Positions 13,909 to 21,549 of a DNA stretch of 21,584 nt are shown here, one piece after another. The notes beneath the pieces are model-generated. The model had not been told where the DNA came from. It saw only the letters and a list, made by a program, of their open reading frames with translations, and did not search any database. This DNA comes from PWPR01 sp046542315 (lineage in GTDB: Bacteria; Bacillota; UBA994; PWPR01): the NCBI GenBank assembly GCA_046542315.1, contig JBKHBO010000029.1, positions 1-21,584 of the forward strand. Reading direction: 5' to 3'. A program made the position numbers and the translations under genes. Every line of letters begins with the position of its first letter. Position 1 is the first letter of the stretch.

Positions 13909-15213
13909 ATGAGTAGAGTTAAGCGTATTTCTCGAATGATTAAAGAGAGTGTTTGGCTTTTTCCAATCGTTTATAGCCTTGTTGCTCTGTTACTTGCTGT
14001 TTTATCAATATCATATGATTTAGGCTATTTCAAATTTGTTTTTAAGGGAACACCTTCATTTTTCCTTATGAATCTTGATATAGCCAAAACTGTATTAAGT
14101 ATAATAGCAGGAGCATTTGTTACTATAACTACTTTTACTTTTTCGACAACCATGATTGTATTAATTATGTACACTTCACAGTACTCTCCAAGGGTTGTTA
14201 AAAACTTCTTAACTGAGCGTGACACGTTACAAGCATTTGGTGTTTTTGTTAGTGGTTTTTTTTATGTAATGATTATTCTTTTGTTTTTGAGCAACTACGA
14301 TCCTAATATCAAAGTCATATCAGCAACTATAAGTATTGTTTATATACTTGTAGGTTTAATATTCTTTTTTAGGTTTGTAAATAGTGTCGCTTCTTATATT
14401 CAAGCTAGTAATCTAATTAGAAGACTAAAAGAAAATGCTACTGAAGAAATTTTAGAATATAGAGATAGTATTATTAAAAGAGACTTTGTTGAAGAAATAG
14501 ATTCTTTAATGAGCAATGATCTCTCTAATATTAAGTCAACTAAAGATGGCTATATACAAGATTACGACTATAGTAAATTTATTAACATAGCACAAAAATA
14601 TCAAACAAATTTATATATTAAAAAAGTAATTGGACATTTCATTACAAAAGAAAATATTTTCTGTGAGTATTGTGATGAGAATTTCGATGATGAAGACAAA
14701 AAAAATATTATTGATGAAGTAATGCGTGGAATCATAGTTGGAGAACAAAGAAGTGAGGCAAATGACTTTGAATACTCTATACAGAAAATAGTAGAATTAG
14801 CTCTAAAAGCTTTATCTCCAGGAATCAATGACCCTAATACTGCTATTCATTGTGTTAGAATTACTTCGTTACTTTTAAGAGAAATAGCTGACCTTCCTAA
14901 AGGATTCATTAAAATTACAGGAGAAGATAAAGAAGACGAAGACTCTTTTGAGGTTTATTTAGAAGCTATGGAATTTGAAGTGCTTTTAGCTAACACATAT
15001 TTACCTATAATCAATTATGGTAAATCTGATTTGTTTGTTATGAGAGAGATAATAAATGCTTTACAGATAATTATTAGCACTTCATCTGATTACAATAAAG
15101 AAAAAATTAAAAACTTCAGTGACTACTTATGGAAAAAAGTTATTGAAGAGAATTTTGATGAATACGAGATTAAATTGTTAAGAAGTGAGATTTATGAAAT
15201 AGGAGCATCTTAA
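13909..15213 (+). CDS. DUF2254 family membrane protein
   Basis: A 434-residue protein matching DUF2254. The N-terminal half has about four membrane segments (about 17-37, 57-89, 107-128, 136-156) with the family hallmark 'SIIAGAFVTITTFTFSTTMIVL ... SQYSPRVVKNFL' (about 64-101). The C-terminal cytoplasmic half carries the conserved 'QRSEANDFEYSIQKIVELALKALSPGINDPNTA' region (about 280-312). DUF2254 proteins occur widely in bacteria and have no established function; a channel-like or stress role has been suggested only loosely, so I assign none. AAAGGA lies 8 nt before the ATG. The gene is divergent from the half-permease pair and ends at a bidirectional terminator. Length is normal for the family. 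Confidence 0.85.
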   Translation: MSRVKRISRMIKESVWLFPIVYSLVALLLAVLSISYDLGYFKFVFKGTPSFFLMNLDIAKTVLSIIAGAFVTITTFTFSTTMIVLIMYTSQYSPRVVKNFLTERDTLQAFGVFVSGFFYVMIILLFLSNYDPNIKVISATISIVYILVGLIFFFRFVNSVASYIQASNLIRRLKENATEEILEYRDSIIKRDFVEEIDSLMSNDLSNIKSTKDGYIQDYDYSKFINIAQKYQTNLYIKKVIGHFITKENIFCEYCDENFDDEDKKNIIDEVMRGIIVGEQRSEANDFEYSIQKIVELALKALSPGINDPNTAIHCVRITSLLLREIADLPKGFIKITGEDKEDEDSFEVYLEAMEFEVLLANTYLPIINYGKSDLFVMREIINALQIIISTSSDYNKEKIKNFSDYLWKKVIEENFDEYEIKLLRSEIYEIGAS

Positions 15214-15241
15214 TTTTTTGTTCAATGTATATTCAAAAAAA

Positions 15242-15291
15242 AAAAGACCACTCTATTATCATAAACTAAATTATGCTTAGAGTGGTCTTTT
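15242..15291. terminator. Bidirectional intrinsic terminator
   Basis: A perfect 14-bp stem (15242-15255 with 15278-15291, core GACCACTCTA / TAGAGTGGTC) with a 22-nt loop, bounded by an A-run on one side and a T-run on the other. It separates the convergent DUF2254 gene (stop 15213) and the 3'-phosphoesterase gene (stop 15304). Confidence 0.85.
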
Positions 15292-15301
15292 CTTCATGAT
15301 G

Positions 15302-15862
15302 TTAAAGTTTCTTATCACTTAAAACAGAATCAGGTTTTTCTTTTAATATATCTATATCATAGTCAGCATAATCATCTTTTTTCTTGATTAATAACCATCT
15401 ATCATCATCCCCTGTTTTAACTAAAACAAATGTTCCTACTAACTTTTCCCCTTCTAAATCTATCATTATATATCCATTTTCAAGGGCTTGTTCCATACTA
15501 TATTCGGTTCCGTCTTTTTCTGTAACGTTTTTGTAAACACCAAGGTCCCAGACTATGACTTCTCCGCCACCATATTCTTCTTCTGGTATAGTACCTTCAA
15601 AATCTGCATATTCTAAAGGATGATCTTCTGTCATAATTGCAAGCCTACGATTGCTCGGATTCAATGATGGTCCTTTAGGAACTGCCCAAGATAGTAAAAC
15701 CCCATCATGTTCTAGTCTGAAATCATAATGCAAATTACTAGCATCATGTTTTTGTATAACAAAAATTGGCTTTTCATTTACTACTTTAAAACTTCCTTTT
15801 GGCTCAGGAGTCTTATCAAAATTCCTCTTCTTAAAATACTCTTGTAGTTTTTTATTACTCAA
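15302..15862 (-). CDS. Stand-alone LigD-type 3'-phosphoesterase (PE) domain protein
   Basis: A 186-residue protein that is one complete PE domain of DNA ligase D. Matches include 'FVIQKHDASNLHYDFRLEHDGVLLSWAVPKGPS' and 'DHPLEYADFEGTIP ... YGGGEVIVWDLG'. The active-site residues known from Pseudomonas LigD (H42, H48, D50, R52, H84, Y88) correspond to H39, H45, D47, R49, H81 and Y85, all present. PE removes 3'-phosphates and 3'-ribonucleotides from DNA ends, cleaning them before repair. No ligase, polymerase or Ku gene is adjacent. The start is TTG (15862-15860) with AGGTAGG 8 nt upstream; an ATG overlapping the Shine-Dalgarno is out of frame and stops at once. C-terminal residues 160-186 are Lys/Asp-rich. 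Confidence 0.9.
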   Translation of the reverse strand: MSNKKLQEYFKKRNFDKTPEPKGSFKVVNEKPIFVIQKHDASNLHYDFRLEHDGVLLSWAVPKGPSLNPSNRRLAIMTEDHPLEYADFEGTIPEEEYGGGEVIVWDLGVYKNVTEKDGTEYSMEQALENGYIMIDLEGEKLVGTFVLVKTGDDDRWLLIKKKDDYADYDIDILKEKPDSVLSDKKL

Positions 15863-15895
15863 CTTAATAACCTACCTTTCATATTTAATATCTTC

Positions 15896-16072
15896 CTAAT
15901 CAGTAAATATAATAAATTCAAAAGCATCACTAACCTTAAAAATAGTTGAGACTACTTTTGCCTTATATATATTAAATGCAACTTCTATCAACTCAATAGA
16001 TATATATTGGAATGTGTTGTCCTTAGTAAGTGATAGCTCATAGAGAGTCCCATCATCTAAAATTATAAATAA
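15896..16072 (-). pseudogene. Coding-like 58-codon open frame without a start
   Basis: Between the phosphoesterase and MATE genes, the minus strand holds an open frame from after a TAA (16075-16073) to TAG (15898-15896). Its translation looks protein-like: a charged turn 'LDDGTLYELSL', then alternating hydrophobic residues ending 'DAFEFIIFTD'. There is no ATG, GTG or suitably placed TTG start and no Shine-Dalgarno sequence, so it may be the 3' remnant of a lost gene. I do not recognise a family. Chance open frames of this length do occur in A/T-rich DNA, though stop codons are then frequent. Confidence 0.25.
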
Positions 16073-16263
16073 TTAAAAGTACAGCTATCTATTATCTATA
16101 TGAATCTAGCTTATACAATATTATTTACACTGTCAATAATACTGAAACCAGTTGTATATAATAATAATTCTCTTTTTTTTATAATTTAATTGCATGACTA
16201 AGCTTATTGTAGTAAAATACTATTTCGAGATACGAAATTCTACTTGTTAGAGAGGTAACTTCA
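16073..16263. promoter_or_regulatory. MATE gene promoter and operator-like dyad
   Basis: TTGCAT (16190-16195) and TAAAAT (16213-16218) with a 17-nt spacer form a good sigma-A promoter for the MATE gene. At the expected transcription start, ATTTCG (16222-16227) and CGAAAT (16233-16238) make a perfect 6-bp inverted repeat with a 5-nt centre, a placement typical of a repressor operator such as a MarR-family site. The rest of the stretch back to 16073 shows nothing I can name. Confidence 0.5.
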
Positions 16264-17646
16264 ATGATTAAGAAAAATGAACACAAGAAAAGAACCGCGT
16301 CTTTAATTGAAATGTCTAAAGATAATTTACCAAAAGCTGTCCTATTACTAGCATGGCCAATTATTGTAGAAATGCTCTTGCAATCTACTGTTGGCATAGC
16401 TGATACAGCAATGGTTGGAAGACTAGGTCCAGCTGCTATTGCAGCTGTTGGATTAGGTAATCAATTTGTTATGTTTTTATTAACAATTTTTGCAGCTGTT
16501 AGAACAGGCGTTACCGTTTTAGTAGCTAGAACAATTGGGGCTGAAGATTTTAAAGGAGCAAACGATGCTGCTAGACAAGCTCTAATCGTAACTCTATTTT
16601 TTGGATTATCAGTTGCTTTTATAGGTATATTCTTTCCTGAATTAGGTTTTAGAATGCTTGGAGCTGGTGATGATGTTATAGCAGTGGGTGCTGGATATAT
16701 GAGATGGCGAGCTTTAGCCGCTTTATTTGCTTGTATAATAATGGTTATCACTGGAATATTAAGAGGCTGTGGTGATACGCTAACGGCTATGAAGGTGAAC
16801 GTAGCAACAAATTTAATTAATATATTTTTCAATTGGATCTTAATTTTTGGAAATTTAGGCTTCCCAGCTATGGGTACTGCTGGAGCGGGTGCTGCAACAA
16901 TGTTTGCTCGACTCATTGGAGCAGCTTTAATGGTATCAGTTCTATTCAAAGGAAAAGCTAATGTCCAACTAAAGAGGTCTGACAGCTTTAAACTACACAC
17001 CCCTACATTAAAAAGACTATTCTCAATAGGTATACCTGCTGGTATAGAACAAATTTTTATGCGTGGTGCACAACTCTTCTTTACAATGATTGTAACTAAT
17101 CTTGGTACAGCTATGTATGCAACACATCAAATTGTTTTACGTGCAGATTCATTAGCATTTATGCCTGGGTTTGGTTTTTCAGTTGCAGCAACAGCCTTAG
17201 TTGGGCAAAATTTAGGTGCAAAGCAACCAGACGAAGCTAAAAGAGCTGGAAATATTACAATGTATATGGCAATAGCTTTAATGACAGGTGTAGGAATTTT
17301 ACTCTTTATTTTTGCAAAACAAGCAATGATTTTTTTCACTAACGATATGGAAGTGATCGAAGCAGGAATCCCCATATTAAGAATGATGGCTTTTTCAATG
17401 CCATTTATGGCTGTTGCTAGAGTATCAGCTGGTGCGTTAAGAGGAGCTGGAGACACAAAATATGTTATGTGGGGTACAGGTGCTAGCATTTGGGTAGCAA
17501 GATTAGTAACTGCTTTTATTCTAGTAAACTTCTTTGATTTAGGGCTTGTTGGTGCATGGATTGGAATGTTTGCAGATCATGTAGTCAGAGCATTAATCTT
17601 TTTAACTAGATACTTAAAAGGAAAATGGATATTCATAAAAGTATAA
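16264..17646 (+). CDS. MATE family multidrug/cation efflux transporter
   Basis: A 460-residue MATE transporter with about twelve membrane helices in two homologous halves. The first half begins 'NLPKAVLLLAWPIIVEMLLQSTVGIADTAMVGRLGPAAIAAVGLG' (about 19-63) and the second near residue 250 with 'KRLFSIGIPAGIEQIFMRGAQLFFTMIVTNLG', the expected repeat. 'GILRGCGDTLTAMKVN' and 'GALRGAGDTKYVMW' are the matching loop motifs of the two halves. MATE proteins export cationic drugs and metabolites in exchange for Na+ or H+; which ion is used cannot be read. AGAGGT lies 7-8 nt before the ATG. It is a single-gene transcript with its own promoter, operator-like dyad and terminator. Length is normal. Confidence 0.92.
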   Translation: MIKKNEHKKRTASLIEMSKDNLPKAVLLLAWPIIVEMLLQSTVGIADTAMVGRLGPAAIAAVGLGNQFVMFLLTIFAAVRTGVTVLVARTIGAEDFKGANDAARQALIVTLFFGLSVAFIGIFFPELGFRMLGAGDDVIAVGAGYMRWRALAALFACIIMVITGILRGCGDTLTAMKVNVATNLINIFFNWILIFGNLGFPAMGTAGAGAATMFARLIGAALMVSVLFKGKANVQLKRSDSFKLHTPTLKRLFSIGIPAGIEQIFMRGAQLFFTMIVTNLGTAMYATHQIVLRADSLAFMPGFGFSVAATALVGQNLGAKQPDEAKRAGNITMYMAIALMTGVGILLFIFAKQAMIFFTNDMEVIEAGIPILRMMAFSMPFMAVARVSAGALRGAGDTKYVMWGTGASIWVARLVTAFILVNFFDLGLVGAWIGMFADHVVRALIFLTRYLKGKWIFIKV

Positions 17647-17662
17647 TAAAAGTACAGCCTAT

Positions 17663-17694
17663 AGCAAGTTCTTGATATAAGATCTTGCTTTTTT
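17663..17694 (+). terminator. Intrinsic terminator of the MATE gene
   Basis: AGCAAG pairs with CTTGCT, then one T-T mismatch, then TCTT pairs with AAGA around the loop GATAT, followed by a run of six T. It lies 17 nt after the MATE stop codon. Confidence 0.85.
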
Positions 17695-17736
17695 ATTTTA
17701 AATTACATCAAAAATGATATAGTAAAAACAAATTTA

Positions 17737-17785
17737 CCCTAGAAAACTTGATATAAGTTCATGTTTTCTAGGGCTTTATTATTTT
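17737..17785. terminator. Second hairpin between MATE and DUF885 genes
   Basis: A perfect 11-bp stem (17737-17747 with 17763-17773, arms CCCTAGAAAAC and complement) followed by a T-rich tail on the plus strand. On the minus strand it lies 40 nt after the DUF885 stop and probably ends that transcript too. The segment inside the stem again contains CTTGATATAAG, the same 11 bases found in the MATE terminator loop 75 nt away. Confidence 0.65.
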
Positions 17786-17812
17786 TATTAAGTTTATATT
17801 TAATTACTATGG

Positions 17813-19435
17813 TTATAAATCAAACAACTCTTTCTTAACCAGCTTTGGAGGCAAAGCGCCAATACCTAGTAATCGGTCATGGAAGGTTTGCATAGTATAG
17901 CTACCAGAGTGCTTTTTTCTATACTCTTTTTCAATACTTAACAACTCTAGTTTTCCCATTAAATAACTCATGGGCCTTAGTGGGTTCTGTATATATCTGC
18001 TGACTTCTGCAAGCGCATTAGATCTTTCTAAATGAGCATTATCTATTAAAAAATTAACTGCTTGATTAAATGTCATCTTTTCAGAATGTAAAGAAGCATC
18101 AATAATAATTCTTGATGCTCTCCATAATTGATCTTTCAATCTTGAAAGCTTAGTTTTTGGCTCGGAAATATATCCAAGTCTGTCCAAGAGCTCTTCACAA
18201 TAAAAAGCCCATCCTTCAACAAATAGGTTATTATGAAAAATTTTTCTTAGTTTGTTATTTAGATTTTGCTGTGTAGTAATTTGCAAATGATGACCGGGGT
18301 ATCCTTCATGTAATACAAATACAGGAATTTTATAAAACATATGTTCTTTCAGTTTTTCATATCTTTCTTCTTCACTCATTTCATCTTCTACAGGAGTTAC
18401 CCAAAATCTTCCGCTTTGGAAATTATCGAAAGCTGCAGGCCTGCTATATCCTGCATATGGAAACAGACTTCTCATGTGTTCTGGAGTCTCTATAATGATA
18501 AGCTCTTCATTTTTTGGCACGCTTGCAACTTTATTTTCTATTACAAATTCTTTTACTCTCTCTAACTCTTTCCTATAGGTTTGTAGTAAATCTTGTGCTT
18601 TTGGGTGATTCTTTTTCATCTCACTAATTATTTCTTTCCATGTTTTACTTTCATCAATCTCTTTAGCTAACGAAATCATATCCATCCTCGTCTGATTAAG
18701 TAGCTGATTCCCAATATCTATTAATTCTTTATTTGTGTAATCTAAAAGATAGCTGTTTTTTAAATATTCATTATATACATCTTCACCTATTGCAAACTTG
18801 CCATCTGCAATCGGTAAAATTGCTTCCAAACTTTCTACGTGCTCATTAAAAGCTTCTACAACTTGCTCTAAAGTCTTTAAAAAACTCTTATTAATACTAC
18901 CATTTTGGTACTCTATCATTTGAGGAACCTTTTTTAAAAAATAAGTACTACCTCCTCTTTTAGCTTGTAAAATAGCCTGTCTTGTTAGTTCATAGTTTGG
19001 CTTAGTCAATAGGCTTTTTGACTCTTTCAAATAATAAATACTTTTTTTCAATCGCATTTCTAAGTTATTCATTCTTTCATTAATTCCTTGATACTCTCTT
19101 GTCAACATTACATGAGTCATGCTCATTATCTGTGATGCATAATAACCAGGATTAGTTTCAAAAGGTTTTATTACTTCTAACTCTCTTAATGAATCTTCAA
19201 TTAGAATAAGTAATAACCTTTTATCATTTTGATCGCTAACATTCTTATATTCTGGCAAATCATTAACTTTATTTTTAAAGTCATTTAAGAAACTAATATT
19301 CTTATTAATTTGTTCACTATTTAACTCTAATACATCCGTTTCATATCCATAGTCTCCTCTTCTTGTCGCCAAAAAAGGATTGCTTTTATGCTGGAAATTA
19401 ATAAACTCATCCACTAAACTTTTTAACTCATCCAT
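17813..19435 (-). CDS. DUF885 family putative zinc metallopeptidase
   Basis: A 540-residue, mainly helical cytoplasmic protein of the DUF885 family. The expected metal-binding motif HEGYPGHH is at 376-383 in 'FVLHEGYPGHHLQ', and the downstream 'EGWAFYCEELLDRLG' (408-421) supplies the third ligand glutamate region, in the manner of gluzincin-like proteases. 'RPAAFDNFQSGRFWVTP' (about 332-348) and 'NPLRPMSYLMGKLEL' (C-terminal) are further family hallmarks. No signal peptide is present, whereas many DUF885 proteins of other bacteria are secreted, so this one acts inside the cell, probably on peptides. GAGGTG lies about 7 nt before the ATG. It is transcribed alone and is divergent from the lipoprotein gene. 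Length is typical of the shorter, non-secreted members. Confidence 0.88.
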   Translation of the reverse strand: MDELKSLVDEFINFQHKSNPFLATRRGDYGYETDVLELNSEQINKNISFLNDFKNKVNDLPEYKNVSDQNDKRLLLILIEDSLRELEVIKPFETNPGYYASQIMSMTHVMLTREYQGINERMNNLEMRLKKSIYYLKESKSLLTKPNYELTRQAILQAKRGGSTYFLKKVPQMIEYQNGSINKSFLKTLEQVVEAFNEHVESLEAILPIADGKFAIGEDVYNEYLKNSYLLDYTNKELIDIGNQLLNQTRMDMISLAKEIDESKTWKEIISEMKKNHPKAQDLLQTYRKELERVKEFVIENKVASVPKNEELIIIETPEHMRSLFPYAGYSRPAAFDNFQSGRFWVTPVEDEMSEEERYEKLKEHMFYKIPVFVLHEGYPGHHLQITTQQNLNNKLRKIFHNNLFVEGWAFYCEELLDRLGYISEPKTKLSRLKDQLWRASRIIIDASLHSEKMTFNQAVNFLIDNAHLERSNALAEVSRYIQNPLRPMSYLMGKLELLSIEKEYRKKHSGSYTMQTFHDRLLGIGALPPKLVKKELFDL

Positions 19436-19571
19436 AAATTATCACCTCACAAATACAATTCTACAATAATCATTGTTTTCCTTTTTTACATATGTTTTTA
19501 TTTACTAATGCTTATTTTTAGATTGATGTAGTTTAAAATTACTTAAAATATTAATTTTATAATATATTTTT

Positions 19572-19599
19572 TTGTATCCTTTAAAGTCGCTAGTATGAT
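19572..19599 (+). promoter_or_regulatory. Promoter for lipoprotein-GYF_2 gene pair
   Basis: TTGTAT (19572-19577) and TATGAT (19594-19599) are separated by 16 nt. The -10 box overlaps an in-frame upstream ATG (19595), which argues that the longest possible reading frame of the lipoprotein is not used. Confidence 0.45.
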
Positions 19600-19657
19600 A
19601 TTATCTAATTACAGTAACACTTTAAACTGTAAAATTGAAAGAAAGAGGTCTATGTTA

Positions 19658-20110
19658 ATGGTGAAAAAAGGTGCTATTATCTTTTTTGTTTTACTTATGC
19701 TTTTTGCTGTCGTGGGCTGTGAAGAAGACGCTGTGATAAAAGATCAAGATACTGAAGCATCAACTAATGCTACAGATGATAGTTCTAGTTCAAGTGGAGG
19801 AAGTGGCCTTGCAGGAGTTTATGTTTATGAAAAATATGAAGGAGATTTGCCATTTATCATCACTTCTCATGTAATTACTTTAAGTTCTGATAAAACATAT
19901 AATATCAAACACGTATGGGATTCTAATAATCAAACAGTGACTGGAGACAATGATGGTGTTTGGGATGTTGTTGATGGTGATCTCGTACTGACAAATGCTA
20001 GCGATGTAGAAACTATTTATAAAATAGATAAAGATAGAATAATTGAAACCATGTATTTTGGATTTGGTGAAAATGCATATCCTGTAGAGATTTATTTTAA
20101 AAAAGAATAA
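19658..20110 (+). CDS. Small lipoprotein with beta-rich domain, unrecognised
   Basis: A 150-residue lipoprotein. Starting at ATG 19658 (AGAGG 9 nt upstream) it has KK at 3-4, a hydrophobic stretch (5-19) and the lipobox VVGC with C21, so it should be lipid-anchored on the outer face of the membrane. A Ser/Thr/Asp-rich linker (about 22-52) follows, then a domain of about 95 residues made of short alternating strands (YVYEKYEG, HVITLSSDKTYNIKHVW, GVWDVVDGDLVLTN, YKIDKDRIIE), resembling lipocalin-like or META-type beta sheets; no family is certain. The longer frame from 19595 would bury the signal peptide and overlap the promoter. It is followed after 48 nt by the GYF_2 protein, probably as one transcript. 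Confidence 0.75.
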   Translation: MVKKGAIIFFVLLMLFAVVGCEEDAVIKDQDTEASTNATDDSSSSSGGSGLAGVYVYEKYEGDLPFIITSHVITLSSDKTYNIKHVWDSNNQTVTGDNDGVWDVVDGDLVLTNASDVETIYKIDKDRIIETMYFGFGENAYPVEIYFKKE

Positions 20111-20158
20111 AGATAATTTGATAAGTAAAGATAATACTAAACTTGAAAGGGAGTAGAC

Positions 20159-20533
20159 ATGATTAGTCAATGGTACATTTCAAGAAATGGAAGTCAATAT
20201 GGTCCTTATAGTTGGCAAGAATTAAAAGATTTTGCCAACAACGGAAACCTAACTGGTTCTGACTATGTTTATGAAGATTCTTTAAATGACTGGACTTTGG
20301 CAAATAATGTGCCAAACTTATTTACATCGAGAAATAATGCACCTAAACCAATTAAAAAACAGCAGCGATTTAAAAACACTTCTGGTAGAAAACTAATTTC
20401 TATTCGTCCAAGAATTAGATTTTTTCCATATGGAGGGAAGCTAACTTTTATAGTTGTAATGGCAATAGTATTAATTAGCATTATTGCTGGTATTATGAGA
20501 GGTGACATAGGCTCACTGCAGATGCTTTTATAA
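20159..20533 (+). CDS. GYF_2-domain membrane protein
   Basis: A 124-residue protein with an N-terminal GYF_2 domain (about 5-55; 'WYISRNGSQYGPYSWQELKDFANNGNLTGSDYVYED ... W'), a basic linker (about 62-87) and one membrane helix (about 94-112). GYF_2 domains in bacteria are usually coupled to membrane segments and are thought to bind proline-rich or other peptide ligands. With no signal peptide ahead of it, the domain should lie in the cytoplasm, with the helix as a C-terminal anchor. AAGGGAG lies 5 nt before the ATG. It follows the lipoprotein gene and may sense or assist it from the other side of the membrane, which is inference from position only. Confidence 0.75.
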   Translation: MISQWYISRNGSQYGPYSWQELKDFANNGNLTGSDYVYEDSLNDWTLANNVPNLFTSRNNAPKPIKKQQRFKNTSGRKLISIRPRIRFFPYGGKLTFIVVMAIVLISIIAGIMRGDIGSLQMLL

Positions 20534-20565
20534 TTTTTAAAAATATTTATTTAATAGATGCTAAA

Positions 20566-20616
20566 CTCCCCTACATGTATTTGATGTTCAATCATATGAT
20601 GCTAGGGGAGCTTTTT
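20566..20616 (+). terminator. Intrinsic terminator after the GYF_2 gene
   Basis: CTCCCCTA (20566-20573) pairs with TAGGGGAG (20603-20610), followed by CTTTTT. The 29-nt loop is long but can fold internally (ATCATATGAT region). Confidence 0.75.
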
Positions 20617-20912
20617 ACTTTAGTAATGAATAATGCTTCAATATTAGTTTTTGCAATTCATTTCTGGTTTCGTTTATTTGCTTCTCTCACTTTAATAATT
20701 TGTCATCTAAAAAACACTCTTTTACAATAAAATTGCTTATACTGCTAGTTTTTTGTATAAAAATTGCTGAGGAAATTATATTAAAATATATCTGCGGCTT
20801 AAATGACATTTTAATTATGAAGTTATTAGTATTGATTATCTCTAAAGCCTAATCCAAAATGCTTCTTTAATATGTAGTTTTATTTAGACATTTTCAATCT
20901 TATAAACTTGAC
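20617..20912. other. Intergenic stretch with no visible feature
   Basis: About 300 nt of A/T-rich DNA between the GYF_2 terminator and the TetR promoter. I see no coding frame with a ribosome binding site and no strong hairpin or repeat. Confidence 0.5.
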
Positions 20913-20960
20913 TTGACAGTACAGTGCTTCTTGTATAGAATATAAATGAACGTTCGTTCA
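20913..20960 (+). promoter_or_regulatory. TetR gene promoter with autoregulatory operator
   Basis: TTGACA (20913-20918), a 17-nt spacer and TAGAAT (20936-20941) form a near-consensus sigma-A promoter. Directly downstream, TGAACG-TT-CGTTCA (20947-20960) is a perfect 6-bp dyad overlapping the expected transcription start, of the TGAACG/CGTTCA kind commonly bound by TetR-family repressors. AGGAGG (20963-20968) follows. Binding here would block the gene's own transcription. Confidence 0.8.
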
Positions 20961-20973
20961 CCAGGAGGTTTTT

Positions 20974-21549
20974 ATGACAAAACAGAAAATTTTAAGAAGT
21001 GCTATTAATATAATGAAAAGTAATAGTTTTTCTAACACAACTGCTAGAATGATTGCTTCAGATGCTAAAATTTCGGTGGGTACAATATATAACCACTATA
21101 GTAGTAAGGAAGACATATTAAATTACTTATTTGAACAAGAGTATCACAAGAGACAACAATATCTTCTGTCTCTTAAAAAGTCTGAGAAATCTAATATTGA
21201 TAAGTTATTATCTTTTGTTGAATTTCACTTCTTAGAACTAAAGGCAAATAAAGGTCTTGCCAAAGTTTTGATTAGAGAAAGTTCTAATCCTGACTTAACT
21301 AATTTAGATGGCATAAAAAAATTTAATAAAGAACTACCTGTAGAATTTGCTGATATTATAAAACAAGCTGTATTAAAAAATGAAATTAGAGCATGTAGCC
21401 CCAGTTTAGTTTCAAATATAATTTTCAATTTAATTAGAGGTGCAGTTTTTAGCGCTGCGCTGGAAGAATCTATTGATATGGAAAGTATGAAAAGTGAAGT
21501 AAAAATATTTATAAAAAATGGACTAAGAAAGCAATCTGGTAATATGTAA
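20974..21549 (+). CDS. TetR/AcrR family transcriptional regulator
   Basis: A 191-residue regulator. The N-terminal TetR DNA-binding domain covers about residues 4-50, with 'TTARMIASDAKISVGTIYNHYSSKEDIL' (22-49) as the helix-turn-helix and the conserved Tyr/Phe-Lys after it. The C-terminal ligand domain is helical and has 'VLIRESSNPDL' followed by 'FADIIKQAVLKNEIR', similar in style to Bacillus FadR-type regulators of fatty-acid or lipophilic-compound genes, but this is a weak match. AGGAGG is 5 nt before the ATG. The palindrome in its own leader implies autorepression. TetR genes often control the next gene downstream, which here would start just past the right edge of the window. No decay is seen. 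Confidence 0.9.
   Translation: MTKQKILRSAINIMKSNSFSNTTARMIASDAKISVGTIYNHYSSKEDILNYLFEQEYHKRQQYLLSLKKSEKSNIDKLLSFVEFHFLELKANKGLAKVLIRESSNPDLTNLDGIKKFNKELPVEFADIIKQAVLKNEIRACSPSLVSNIIFNLIRGAVFSAALEESIDMESMKSEVKIFIKNGLRKQSGNM

Noticed and set aside
16461..17000. 179-residue minus-strand open frame inside the MATE gene
   Set aside because: Antisense shadow of a strongly conserved membrane protein gene; Ala/Pro/Ile-rich composition is typical of the reverse frame and no start signal is seen.
19595..19657. N-terminal extension of the lipoprotein from ATG 19595
   Set aside because: It would put 21 residues before the signal peptide and overlaps the -10 box; ATG 19658 has the correctly spaced Shine-Dalgarno.
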